This document shows, piece after piece, positions 1 through 6,170 of a stretch of 7,485 nt of DNA. The notes below the pieces were generated by a model, which saw nothing but the letters and a program-made list of their open reading frames with translations, made no database searches and was not told the origin of the DNA. The DNA is from Desulfobacterales bacterium (lineage in GTDB: Bacteria > Desulfobacterota > Desulfobacteria > Desulfobacterales > Desulfosalsimonadaceae): positions 1-7,485 of the forward strand of contig SKZX01000410.1 in the NCBI GenBank assembly GCA_007127175.1, read 5' to 3'. The position numbers and the translations under genes are program-made. How positions within the stretch are numbered: position 1 is the first letter of the stretch; every line of letters begins with the position of its first letter.

Positions 1-36
1 ATAAGCGTTTCAATTCATATTGCAAGCAAACATGAA

Positions 37-1134
37 ATGTCCATTCATATAACACGCAGGAAGACCCGGCAGATTCATGTCGGCACTGTGGCGGTGGGGG
101 CGGGGGCGCCTGTCAGTGTTCAGTCCATGACCAACACCTTTACAGACGATGTTGCATCGACCGTTTCCCAGATTAAACGCCTTGAAGCCTCAGGCTGCGA
201 GATAATCCGGGTTGCCGTCCCGGATATGGCCGCCGCAGAAGCAATTCAACGGATCAAAGCACAGATTGCTATACCGCTCATCGCCGACATCCATTTTGAC
301 TTCAGGCTTGCGGTTGCAGCCATCGAATCCGGGGCGGATGCCATACGCATCAACCCGGGCAATATCGGCGGGAAAAAGCGCATGAAAACCGTCGTTGATG
401 CAGCCCGGGTCCATGATGTGTCTATCCGGATCGGCGTCAATTCGGGCTCCCTTGAAAAAAACCGCCTTGAAAAACACGGCGGGCCGACCCCGGGGGCACT
501 TGTTGAGAGTGCGAACAACCATGTCGACTTTCTCGGTGCCCTGGGCTTTGACCGCGTCAAGGTGTCCCTGAAATCATCCAACGTGCTCAACACCATAGAA
601 GCCTACCGAATGTTTTCGGCACAATCAGATGTGCCGCTCCACGTCGGGGTGACGGAAGCCGGCGGCCTGTATGCCGGCATTGTCAAATCGGCCGTGGGCA
701 TCGGAAACCTTCTGATGGACGGAATCGGCGATACCCTGCGGGTTTCATTGACGAGAGACCCCGTTGAGGAAGTCCGTGTGGGATATGAAATATTGGGCGC
801 CCTGGGCATCCGGCGGCGGGGGCCCGAAATTATTTCCTGCCCCACTTGCGGAAGGTGCGAAATTGATTTATTCTCAATCGCTGAAGATGTGGAAACGGCC
901 CTGATGACGAAGACTTTACCCATTCGCGTGGCCATTATGGGTTGTGCGGTAAACGGTCCCGGAGAAGCCCGGGAAGCCGATGTCGGCATTGCCGGCGGCC
1001 GGGATGCGGGTGTTTTGTTTAAAAAAGGGCGGGTTGTAAAAAAACTGCCGCAAAACCGCCTGGTCGACGCACTGCTTCAGGCCATTGAAACGATAGAAAA
1101 CGATTTTATAGACGAACCTGCAAAAACTGAATAG
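37..1134 (+). CDS. ispG: 4-hydroxy-3-methylbut-2-enyl diphosphate synthase (IspG/GcpE)
   Basis: IspG is the cytosolic iron-sulfur enzyme that reductively converts 2-C-methyl-D-erythritol 2,4-cyclodiphosphate to HMBPP, the penultimate step of the non-mevalonate (MEP) isoprenoid pathway. At 365 aa it matches the compact bacterial form without the plant-type insertion. The N-terminal TIM-barrel part carries the family signatures SVQSMTNT (about 27-34), ADIHFD (83-88), INPGNIG (105-111) and GVTEAGG (204-210). The C-terminal cluster domain has SCPTCGR (Cys268, Cys271) and GCAVNGPGE (Cys303, Glu310), the expected three cysteines and glutamate of the 4Fe-4S site. A further Cys274 makes the local pattern CxxCxxC. 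The ATG at 37 fits the family N-terminus, but no Shine-Dalgarno precedes it. The frame is open to the window edge without another ATG, GTG or TTG, so a start outside the window is not strictly excluded. proS follows after 55 bases on the same strand. Identification is secure. Confidence 0.96.
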   Translation: MSIHITRRKTRQIHVGTVAVGAGAPVSVQSMTNTFTDDVASTVSQIKRLEASGCEIIRVAVPDMAAAEAIQRIKAQIAIPLIADIHFDFRLAVAAIESGADAIRINPGNIGGKKRMKTVVDAARVHDVSIRIGVNSGSLEKNRLEKHGGPTPGALVESANNHVDFLGALGFDRVKVSLKSSNVLNTIEAYRMFSAQSDVPLHVGVTEAGGLYAGIVKSAVGIGNLLMDGIGDTLRVSLTRDPVEEVRVGYEILGALGIRRRGPEIISCPTCGRCEIDLFSIAEDVETALMTKTLPIRVAIMGCAVNGPGEAREADVGIAGGRDAGVLFKKGRVVKKLPQNRLVDALLQAIETIENDFIDEPAKTE

Positions 1135-1189
1135 CAACACGATTGCCGGATTTCATCATATTCAATACATGCTGTGAAAAGGACCGGAA

Positions 1190-2710
1190 ATGTCAAAACA
1201 GGAACAGACGGCTATTTCGCCGACCCGAACCCAAGATTACCCCGAATGGTATCAGCAGGTGATCAAGGCCTCTGAAATGGCCGAAATATCGCCTGTTCGA
1301 GGGTGCATGGTGATCAAGCCGTGGGGCTACGGGTTGTGGGAGAACATCCAGCGCCTTCTGGATGACATGTTCAAAGCCACAGGGGTCAAAAACGCCTATT
1401 TTCCCCTTTTCATACCCATCAGCTTCCTTGAAAAGGAAGCCGAACATGTCGAGGGGTTTGCCAAGGAATGCGCCGTGGTGACCCATCACAAGCTGGAAAA
1501 GGGGGAAGGCGGAAGCCTTGTGCCGGCGGGAAAGCTCAACGAACCGCTCATCGTCCGCCCCACCTCCGAAACCATCATCGGGGACGCCTTTTCCAAGTGG
1601 GTCAAGAGTTACCGGGACCTGCCCATGCTGATCAACCAATGGGCCAACGTGGTCCGATGGGAGCTGCGCACCCGCCTTTTTCTGAGGACCAGTGAATTTT
1701 TATGGCAGGAAGGGCACACGGTGCATTCCACGAAAAAGGAAGCCGTTGAGCGCACGCACATGATGCTCGACGTTTATCGGCGGATGGCGGAAGAACTGCT
1801 TGCCATTCCGGTTATTACGGGAGAAAAAACGGAAGCTGAAAAATTCCCGGGCGCCGAGACCACCACCTGCATCGAAGCCATGATGCAGGACAGGAAAGCG
1901 CTGCAGGCAGGCACGTCCCATTTTCTGGGCCAGAATTTCGCCAAAGCCTCGGGTATACGCTTTCAATCGGCCGATGAAAAAGAAGAGTTCGGCTGGACCA
2001 CATCCTGGGGGGTCTCCACCCGGCTGATCGGCGGGTTGATCATGACCCACGGGGACGACAACGGCGTTATCCTCCCCCCGCGGGTGGCAACCGCACACGT
2101 GGTGCTGCTGCCCATTCTCAAGAAAGCGGCAGAAGCCGAAAGCGTGATGGCTTACACCCGGGATATCGCCGACAGGCTCAGGCAGATCAACTACCATGGC
2201 GCACCCCTTCGGGTTGAAATCGATGCGCGCAATATCGGCGGTGCAAGAAACTGGGACTGGATCAAAAAAGGGATTCCGCTGCGCGTGGAAATCGGGCCCA
2301 AGGATATGGCTGTGAACGCGGTGTTCATGGCGCGCAGGGACATGGACCGGAAACAAAGCCAGTCCATCCCGACAGAGCGTTTCCTGGAAGAGGTGGTCGA
2401 TATACTGGACGACATGCAGAAAAACCTGTTTGAAAGAGCCCTTTCCTTCAGGGAAACACATACGCATACCATAGACGACACAAATGCTTTCAATGCTTTT
2501 TTCACCCCCGACAACCCTGAAAAGCCTGAAATTCACGGCGGCTTCGTCCGGGCGCACTGGTGCGGTGCAAAGGCGTGTGAAGAGGGGATCAAAAACCGGC
2601 TGAACGTCACCATACGATGCATTCCTTTCAACGAACAGGAAGCGGCGGGCAAGTGCATCGAATGCGCAAACCCTTCCCCTAAGCGGGTCATATTTGCCAA
2701 GGCCTATTGA
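1190..2710 (+). CDS. proS: Prolyl-tRNA synthetase, short archaeal/eukaryotic-like type
   Basis: This class II aminoacyl-tRNA synthetase charges tRNA(Pro) with proline in the cytosol. At 506 aa it opens with a YPEWYQQVI segment and PVRGCMVIKPWGYGLWENI (about 35-53), typical of the archaeal/eukaryotic-like ProRS group (ProS type 3). It lacks the roughly 180-residue INS editing domain that sits between motifs 2 and 3 in the standard bacterial enzyme. Visible parts are the proline-binding RPTSETI loop (123-129), motif 2 around RWELRTR (156-162) with FLWQEGHT (170-177), motif 3 around GVSTRLIGG (274-282), an anticodon-binding region from about 300, and a C-terminal zinc domain. That domain has Cys458, Cys463, Cys489 and Cys492, and the protein ends in the Ala-Tyr usual for this class. 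The ATG at 1190 is preceded by AAAAGGA at 1177-1183, well spaced. Neighbours are ispG (55 bases upstream) and rel (42 bases downstream). Without INS, clearing Ala-tRNA(Pro) would need a trans-acting factor, which is an inference from family knowledge. Confidence 0.96.
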   Translation: MSKQEQTAISPTRTQDYPEWYQQVIKASEMAEISPVRGCMVIKPWGYGLWENIQRLLDDMFKATGVKNAYFPLFIPISFLEKEAEHVEGFAKECAVVTHHKLEKGEGGSLVPAGKLNEPLIVRPTSETIIGDAFSKWVKSYRDLPMLINQWANVVRWELRTRLFLRTSEFLWQEGHTVHSTKKEAVERTHMMLDVYRRMAEELLAIPVITGEKTEAEKFPGAETTTCIEAMMQDRKALQAGTSHFLGQNFAKASGIRFQSADEKEEFGWTTSWGVSTRLIGGLIMTHGDDNGVILPPRVATAHVVLLPILKKAAEAESVMAYTRDIADRLRQINYHGAPLRVEIDARNIGGARNWDWIKKGIPLRVEIGPKDMAVNAVFMARRDMDRKQSQSIPTERFLEEVVDILDDMQKNLFERALSFRETHTHTIDDTNAFNAFFTPDNPEKPEIHGGFVRAHWCGAKACEEGIKNRLNVTIRCIPFNEQEAAGKCIECANPSPKRVIFAKAY

Positions 2711-2711
2711 T

Positions 2712-2733
2712 GGATTCTCCCGGAAGGGAATCC
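2712..2733 (+). promoter_or_regulatory. Hairpin enclosing the Shine-Dalgarno between proS and rel
   Basis: GGATTC (2712-2717) and GAATCC (2728-2733) are perfect inverted repeats. A U-G pair (2718/2727) and a C-G pair (2719/2726) can extend the stem to 8 bp, leaving the loop CCGGAA. The purine-rich ribosome binding site GGAAGGGA (2722-2729) lies partly in the loop and partly in the 3' arm, so folding would partly mask it. No T-run follows, so this is not an intrinsic terminator. A role in tuning rel translation is inference. Confidence 0.4.
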
Positions 2734-2735
2734 CT

Positions 2736-2756
2736 ATGTTGAAAATACTCAGATGA
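2736..2756 (+). other. Six-codon leader ORF (MLKILR) overlapping the rel start
   Basis: An ATG at 2736 opens a frame encoding MLKILR that ends at TGA 2754-2756. This stop overlaps the rel ATG (2753-2755) in the arrangement ATGA that favours termination-reinitiation. The only good Shine-Dalgarno in the gap, GGAAGGGA at 2722-2729, lies 6 bases before this ATG but 23 bases before the rel ATG, which is too far for direct use. The six codons include ATA and AGA, often rare codons in GC-rich bacteria. Nothing shows the peptide has a function of its own. The likely effect is translational coupling to rel, and chance is a real alternative for so short a frame. Confidence 0.35.
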
Positions 2757-4900
2757 TACGCATTACTGACATACTGGATAAGCTTTATGAGTATTATCCG
2801 GAAGCCGATGTTGACATCATTGACCGGGCCTACATTTTTTCGGCGAGGGTCCATGCCGGACAGCTCAGGCTCTCGGGCGAGCCGTACCTTTCCCATCCCC
2901 TGGAGGTCGCCAACATCATCGCGGAAATGAAGCTGGACCCCGTCAGCATCGCAGCCGGCCTCCTGCACGATGTCGTGGAAGACACCCATTGCACCATCGA
3001 GGAAATAGAAAAAACCTTCGGCAGGGAGGTCACGCACATTGTTTCCGGCGTGACCAAGATCAGTGCCCTGCCTTTCTCCAGCGACCAGCATCGCCAGGCC
3101 GAAAATACGCGGAAAATGATACTGGCAATGGCGGATGACATCCGGGTGATCCTGGTCAAGCTTGCGGACCGCCTCCATAATATCCAAACCCTGCACTATC
3201 ACAAATCAGCGGACAAAAGAAAATGGATCGCCCAGGAAACCCTGGACATCTACGCCGCAATAGCCGCCCGGCTCGGTATATACTGGATCAAGCGGGAACT
3301 GGAGGAAAACGCCTTTTATTATGCGAATCCCGAAGAATTCAGGCGAATTGAAAACCTGGTAAAAAAAGAGCAGGGGGAGCGGGAAAAATATGTGGGGACC
3401 GTGCGGCAGATGCTGGAGGAAAAAATAAAGCGCTCAGGGATCGCAGGGGATGTCATGGGGCGCTACAAGCACTATTACAGCATCTACCATAAAATGAGAA
3501 CCCAGGGACTTGAATTCGAAGAGGTCTACGACATCATAGCCTTCCGGATTATTGTGGACAGCGTTTCAGAGTGCTACAGCACCTTGGGCACCATTCACAG
3601 CCAGTGGAAGCCGATCCCAAAAAAGTTCAAGGACTACATTGCCGTGCCCAAGCCCAACATGTACCAGTCCCTGCATACGACCGTAATCGGGCCTTATGGC
3701 GAGCGGATGGAAATCCAGATTCGTACGAAAGAGATGGATCACGTTGCCAACTACGGCATTGCAGCCCACTGGAGCTACAAGGAAGGCAAATCCGAAAATG
3801 CCAATACCGATCAGGCCCTGGCGTGGATTCAAAACCTGGTGGAGAACCAGAAGAGCTTCAGGGACCCCGAAGAATTTCTCGAGAATGTCCGCATCGATCT
3901 CTACCCGGACGAGGTCTTCGTGTTCACCCCCACCGGCGAGGTCAAATCCCTGCCAAAGGGGGCGACCCCCGTGGACTTCGCCTATATCATCCACACGGAA
4001 GTCGGCAGCCAATGCACCGGCGCGCGGGTCAACGGGCGGCTCGTCCCCCTTTCCTACCGCCTCAAGAGCGGTGACATCGTCGAGATCATCACCAGCCGGG
4101 GCACCCAGCCCAGCAAGGACTGGATCAACTTCGTCAAAACCGTCAAGGCCAAATCGAGTATACGTCAGCATACCCGTAAACTGGAGAAAGACCGTAGCCT
4201 GTCGCTGGGAAGAGAAATGTGCGAAAAGGGGTTCAGGAAGCACAAGCTCAACTTCAATGCCCTTTTAAAAACGCCGGAAATGCTCAAAATCGCCGAGGAA
4301 TTCGGCTTCAGGGAGGTCGATGACCTCATCGCGAGCGTCGGCATCGGCAAGATCACACCGCTGCAGATCGTCCGCAAATTTGACCCGGAGGTAAAAGAAA
4401 AAAAGGACAGCAACCTGGTCGAAAAGGTCATGTCCCGGCAGGCGGACCGGAAGCCCCGGAAGAAGGATGGGGGGGTCGTGGTGCAGGGGATGGCGGATAT
4501 TCTCATTCGTTTCGGAAAATGCTGCCACCCGGTTCCCGGTGATTCAATTACCGGTTACATTACCCACGGCCAGGGCGTGGCCGTGCACCGAAGCAGTTGT
4601 ATCAACGCGCTTAAAATGGATCCTGAAAGGCGCATCGACGTTGAGTGGGAAGCCGGTGAAAACGAAATGTTTCCGGCATCCCTGGTGGTTACCGGGTATG
4701 ATCAGGTCGGCCTTCTTGCCGAAATATCCACGGCCATAAGCAAAGCCAATGCAAATATCAACGAGGTTCACATCGAACATCGCGACAACAATATCGTTCT
4801 GGTTCACTTTACCATTATCGTCAACAATGTTGACCATCTGGACAAAGTCATCACGGGCCTTGAAAACGTTCCCGTTATTTCCGACGTCAAGCGGGTGTGA
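2753..4900 (+). CDS. rel: Bifunctional (p)ppGpp synthetase/hydrolase Rel (RelA/SpoT family)
   Basis: Rel makes the stringent-response alarmone from ATP and GTP/GDP on starved ribosomes and also degrades it. The 715 aa show the full long-RSH layout. The HD hydrolase domain (about 20-190) has metal ligands His48, the His72-Asp73 pair in LLHDVVEDT, and Asp139 in KLADRLHN, all intact. The synthetase domain (about 230-345) has YDIIAFRI with Asp260, PKPNMYQSLHTTV (298-310) and MEIQIRT with Glu320. The TGS domain spans about 385-450 and a helical region follows. The Cys/His domain has KCCHPVPGD (589-597) and a VHRSSC motif (611-616). The ACT domain runs from about 641. The loop that separates bifunctional from synthetase-only enzymes reads KFKD (291-294), the basic RxKD-like form, so both activities are expected. 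ATG 2753 is the only usual start codon in frame after the previous stop at 2708 and gives the family N-terminus. Its 3' end overlaps rpmB on the other strand by 14 bases. Confidence 0.97.
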   Translation: MIRITDILDKLYEYYPEADVDIIDRAYIFSARVHAGQLRLSGEPYLSHPLEVANIIAEMKLDPVSIAAGLLHDVVEDTHCTIEEIEKTFGREVTHIVSGVTKISALPFSSDQHRQAENTRKMILAMADDIRVILVKLADRLHNIQTLHYHKSADKRKWIAQETLDIYAAIAARLGIYWIKRELEENAFYYANPEEFRRIENLVKKEQGEREKYVGTVRQMLEEKIKRSGIAGDVMGRYKHYYSIYHKMRTQGLEFEEVYDIIAFRIIVDSVSECYSTLGTIHSQWKPIPKKFKDYIAVPKPNMYQSLHTTVIGPYGERMEIQIRTKEMDHVANYGIAAHWSYKEGKSENANTDQALAWIQNLVENQKSFRDPEEFLENVRIDLYPDEVFVFTPTGEVKSLPKGATPVDFAYIIHTEVGSQCTGARVNGRLVPLSYRLKSGDIVEIITSRGTQPSKDWINFVKTVKAKSSIRQHTRKLEKDRSLSLGREMCEKGFRKHKLNFNALLKTPEMLKIAEEFGFREVDDLIASVGIGKITPLQIVRKFDPEVKEKKDSNLVEKVMSRQADRKPRKKDGGVVVQGMADILIRFGKCCHPVPGDSITGYITHGQGVAVHRSSCINALKMDPERRIDVEWEAGENEMFPASLVVTGYDQVGLLAEISTAISKANANINEVHIEHRDNNIVLVHFTIIVNNVDHLDKVITGLENVPVISDVKRV

Positions 4901-5105
4901 CGCTTTTCATCATCCGGGGCGCTTTGAGCACCCGGCCGGAACGAATACAGCTTGTACATACACTGATTTTCTTGACACTGCCATTGTGCAGGGCACGCAC
5001 CCGCTGAAGATTGGGGTTGAAACGACGCTTAGTGACATTATGAGCATGGCTGATGTTAGAGCCAACCATTGGTTTTTTCCCGCACAATTCACATATCCTG
5101 GACAT
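4887..5105 (-). CDS. rpmB: 50S ribosomal protein L28, zinc-ribbon (C+) form
   Basis: L28 is a small protein of the large ribosomal subunit. The 72-aa product begins MSRICELCGKKPMVGSNISH and contains TKRRFNPNLQRVRAL, both family hallmarks. Two CxxC pairs (Cys5/Cys8 and Cys50/Cys53) form the zinc ribbon of the cysteine-containing form. An ideal Shine-Dalgarno, AAGGAG (plus-strand 5113-5118), sits 7 bases before the ATG, which fixes the start. The basic tail after Cys53, ending KAPRMMKSVTPA, looks several residues longer than many L28 proteins of this type. Its last four codons and stop lie inside the opposite-strand 3' end of rel. It is not grouped with other ribosomal protein genes here; bamD lies 184 bases upstream on the same strand. 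No intrinsic terminator is seen after its stop, so its transcript probably runs antisense into rel. Confidence 0.95.
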   Translation of the reverse strand: MSRICELCGKKPMVGSNISHAHNVTKRRFNPNLQRVRALHNGSVKKISVCTSCIRSGRVLKAPRMMKSVTPA

Positions 5106-5112
5106 TGTCTGT

Positions 5113-5118
5113 CTCCTT
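5113..5118 (-). promoter_or_regulatory. Strong Shine-Dalgarno of rpmB
   Basis: On the minus strand this reads AAGGAG, a full match to the anti-Shine-Dalgarno core, 7 bases before the rpmB ATG. It is the strongest ribosome binding site in the window and agrees with high expression of a ribosomal protein. A small palindrome, TGATT-ATC-AATCA (5121-5133), lies just upstream of it. Confidence 0.8.
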
Positions 5119-5178
5119 ATTGATTATCAATCACTTATACTTTTTTCAGATATTGCAATCGTCAGGCTTGCACACACA

Positions 5179-5221
5179 CCCTGTAAAACACTCACAAACG
5201 GAAGCCCGTAAACCGACAGGG
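5179..5221. repeat. Nested inverted repeat in the bamD-rpmB gap
   Basis: CCCTGT (5179-5184) and ACAGGG (5216-5221) are perfect 6-base inverted repeats 31 bases apart. Between them ACGG (5198-5201) and CCGT (5206-5209) form an inner 4-bp hairpin with loop AAGC. No U-tract follows on the minus strand, so it is not a standard terminator for bamD. If rpmB is transcribed from the distal promoter candidate at 5233-5263, the element would lie in its 5' leader. It does not fold as a tRNA, and no known RNA family is recognised. Confidence 0.3.
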
Positions 5222-5250
5222 CACAAAACGTTCTTATATGCCTTTTTTTT
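5220..5250 (+). terminator. Possible weak plus-strand terminator
   Basis: GGCA (5220-5223) pairs with TGCC (5239-5242), extendable by a G-U and an A-U pair, and a run of eight T (5243-5250) follows directly. The loop is 15 bases and the stem short, so this is weak. It is the only plus-strand hairpin plus T-run seen after rel, about 320 bases beyond its stop. If used, the ispG-proS-rel transcript would be antisense to the whole of rpmB. The T-run may instead simply be the A-rich spacer of the minus-strand promoter candidate. Confidence 0.2.
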
Positions 5251-5263
5251 ACCTTCTTGTAAA
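5233..5263 (-). promoter_or_regulatory. Candidate sigma-70 promoter for rpmB
   Basis: On the minus strand TTTACA (5258-5263) and TATAAG (5233-5238) each match the -35 and -10 consensus at five of six positions. They are separated by a rather long 19-base spacer rich in A. Transcription would start near 5226 and give a leader of about 120 bases before rpmB. A second TATAAG (5134-5139) nearer the gene has no good -35 at normal spacing. rpmB could equally be transcribed by read-through from bamD. This rests on consensus matching only. Confidence 0.3.
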
Positions 5264-5289
5264 GAATTTTCTTTGCTTTCCCTGCCGGA

Positions 5290-6039
5290 TCAAGGCCCGG
5301 AATATGGCCCGGGCATATTCAACAACCCGTTTTTCAACGCCTTCGGCATGTCCTTTTCCGCTTCTTCAGCTGCGTCCTCCCTGGACTTTTCCTGCTCAGC
5401 CAGCTTTTCTTCAGCCATCGCCAGGTATTTGACGGCTCTTTTATGGGCGTCAAGATGATCCGGGTACTGCTGCGTCACTTTGTTGAAGCGATTGATCGCC
5501 GCCTTGTAATGACCGGACCGGTAATAGAAGCGCCCCACATAAAAATCATGCCCGGCCAGATTTTCCAGGCATTCATCAATTTTAGGCCCTGCTTTCTCTG
5601 CATATTCACTGGCTGGAAACCGGGCCTGGAGGCGTTCAAAGGTTTCAAGGGCATTCCTGGCGGGCAGCTGCGTCCTGTCTATCGTCCGGATGCGCTCATA
5701 ATGGCAGAGGCCGATCTGATAGATCACATAGGGAATTTCAGGGTCATTCGGGTAAAGGTGCTCGTATTGTTCATAACCGAAAATGGCGTCTTCGTATTCC
5801 TCCAAATGATAATGGCTGTCGGCAACCCTTAGCAGTGCTTCCCGTGCAAGGGGGCTGTAAGGGTACCAGTCCTTGAGACGTTTATATGCCTCAATGGCCT
5901 TCTTGTAATTCCCCGCTTCAAAATGCCTGGCGCCGTCTTCCGACAATTGCTGGGCGGTTCTTTCATCCGGCTTTTTAGCGCAGCCGGCCAGGTTGAAGAC
6001 CAGCATGGCACAAAACAGAAGCAATATACATTTTTTCAT
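5290..6039 (-). CDS. bamD: Outer membrane assembly lipoprotein BamD
   Basis: BamD (YfiO/ComL) is the essential periplasm-facing lipoprotein of the BAM complex, which folds beta-barrel proteins into the outer membrane. The 249-aa product starts with MKK, a hydrophobic stretch and the lipobox LAGC, with Cys20 as the acylated residue. Tetratricopeptide-like helices follow. ARHFEAGNYKKAIEAYKRL (about 37-55), ADSHYHLEEYEDAIFGYEQ (73-91), the IYQIGLCHYERI and ETFERLQARFP stretch (106-142), and GRFYYRSGHYKAAINRFNK (169-187) fit the BamD five-TPR layout. The tail from about 207 is strongly charged (KLAEQEKSREDAAEEAEKD), probably helical or coiled, and ends in an odd Gly/Pro-rich MPGPYSGP. The ATG at 6039 gives a proper signal peptide, but no clear Shine-Dalgarno precedes it. 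trxB lies 129 bases upstream on the same strand and rpmB 184 bases downstream. Its presence implies a two-membrane cell. Confidence 0.92.
   Translation of the reverse strand: MKKCILLLFCAMLVFNLAGCAKKPDERTAQQLSEDGARHFEAGNYKKAIEAYKRLKDWYPYSPLAREALLRVADSHYHLEEYEDAIFGYEQYEHLYPNDPEIPYVIYQIGLCHYERIRTIDRTQLPARNALETFERLQARFPASEYAEKAGPKIDECLENLAGHDFYVGRFYYRSGHYKAAINRFNKVTQQYPDHLDAHKRAVKYLAMAEEKLAEQEKSREDAAEEAEKDMPKALKNGLLNMPGPYSGP
5300..5320. repeat. Palindrome inside the 3' end of bamD
   Basis: GAATATG (5300-5306) and CATATTC (5314-5320) are perfect 7-base inverted repeats around the self-complementary core GCCCGGG. The element falls in the last codons of bamD, encoding the AT-rich/GC-rich alternation behind the MPGPYS tail, and ends 8 bases before the stop. 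In bamD mRNA it would form a 3'-terminal hairpin. No U-run follows, so Rho-independent termination is not supported. Transcript stabilisation or a protein-binding site are guesses. Confidence 0.5.
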
Positions 6040-6064
6040 GGTTTTGAATCTGATCGTCTCGAAA

Positions 6065-6092
6065 AGTATGAATTATTGGGATGGCAAGGCAA
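6065..6092 (-). promoter_or_regulatory. Weak candidate promoter for bamD
   Basis: On the minus strand TTGCCT (6087-6092) and CATACT (6065-6070) match the -35 and -10 boxes at four of six positions each, with a 16-base spacer. Transcription would begin close to 6058, about 20 bases before the bamD ATG. The match is modest, and read-through from trxB is an equally good explanation for bamD expression. Confidence 0.25.
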
Positions 6093-6129
6093 TCACGGCA
6101 TGGCTGACAAGGCCGGGCCGCCTGAACAC

Positions 6130-6170
6130 AGCAGAAAGGACCGCCAGCGGTCTGTCAGGCCGTTTCTGCT
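6130..6170. repeat. Two-tier inverted repeat at the trxB 3' end
   Basis: The outer arms AGCAGAAA (6130-6137) and TTTCTGCT (6163-6170) pair perfectly over 8 bp. Inside them GACCGC (6139-6144) and GCGGTC (6147-6152) pair over 6 bp around CA. The side bulges are 1 and 10 bases. On the minus strand the structure starts inside the trxB stop codon (6169-6171). The long bulge contains GCCTGA, which can alternatively pair with TCAGGC (6120-6125). No run of U follows, so it is a poor intrinsic terminator. It could protect the trxAB mRNA end, set a processing point before bamD, or be a copy of a dispersed REP-like repeat. Confidence 0.55.

Noticed and set aside
1135..1189. Internal promoter or T-box leader between ispG and proS
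   Set aside because: The best boxes (TTGCCG and TACATG) match poorly, and 55 bases are too few for a T-box. Short inverted bits such as TTTCA/TGAAA are at chance level.
1700..3202. A 500-codon open frame on the minus strand opposite proS and rel
   Set aside because: It runs in codon register with proS and rel, so only the rare sense codons TTA, CTA and TCA could interrupt it. It spans parts of two recognised genes, and its product resembles no family.
3566..4268. Long alternative frames on both strands within rel (up to 225 codons)
   Set aside because: They lie wholly inside a well-conserved RSH gene, have no family signatures and are shadows of GC-rich coding sequence.
4914..4935. CCGGG...CCCGG hairpin as terminator for rel or rpmB
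   Set aside because: It lies within rpmB codons, and no T-run follows on either strand.
4749..5123. A 124-codon plus-strand frame across the rel end and rpmB
   Set aside because: It is antisense to the clearly recognised L28 gene and out of frame with rel; no motif or ribosome site supports it.
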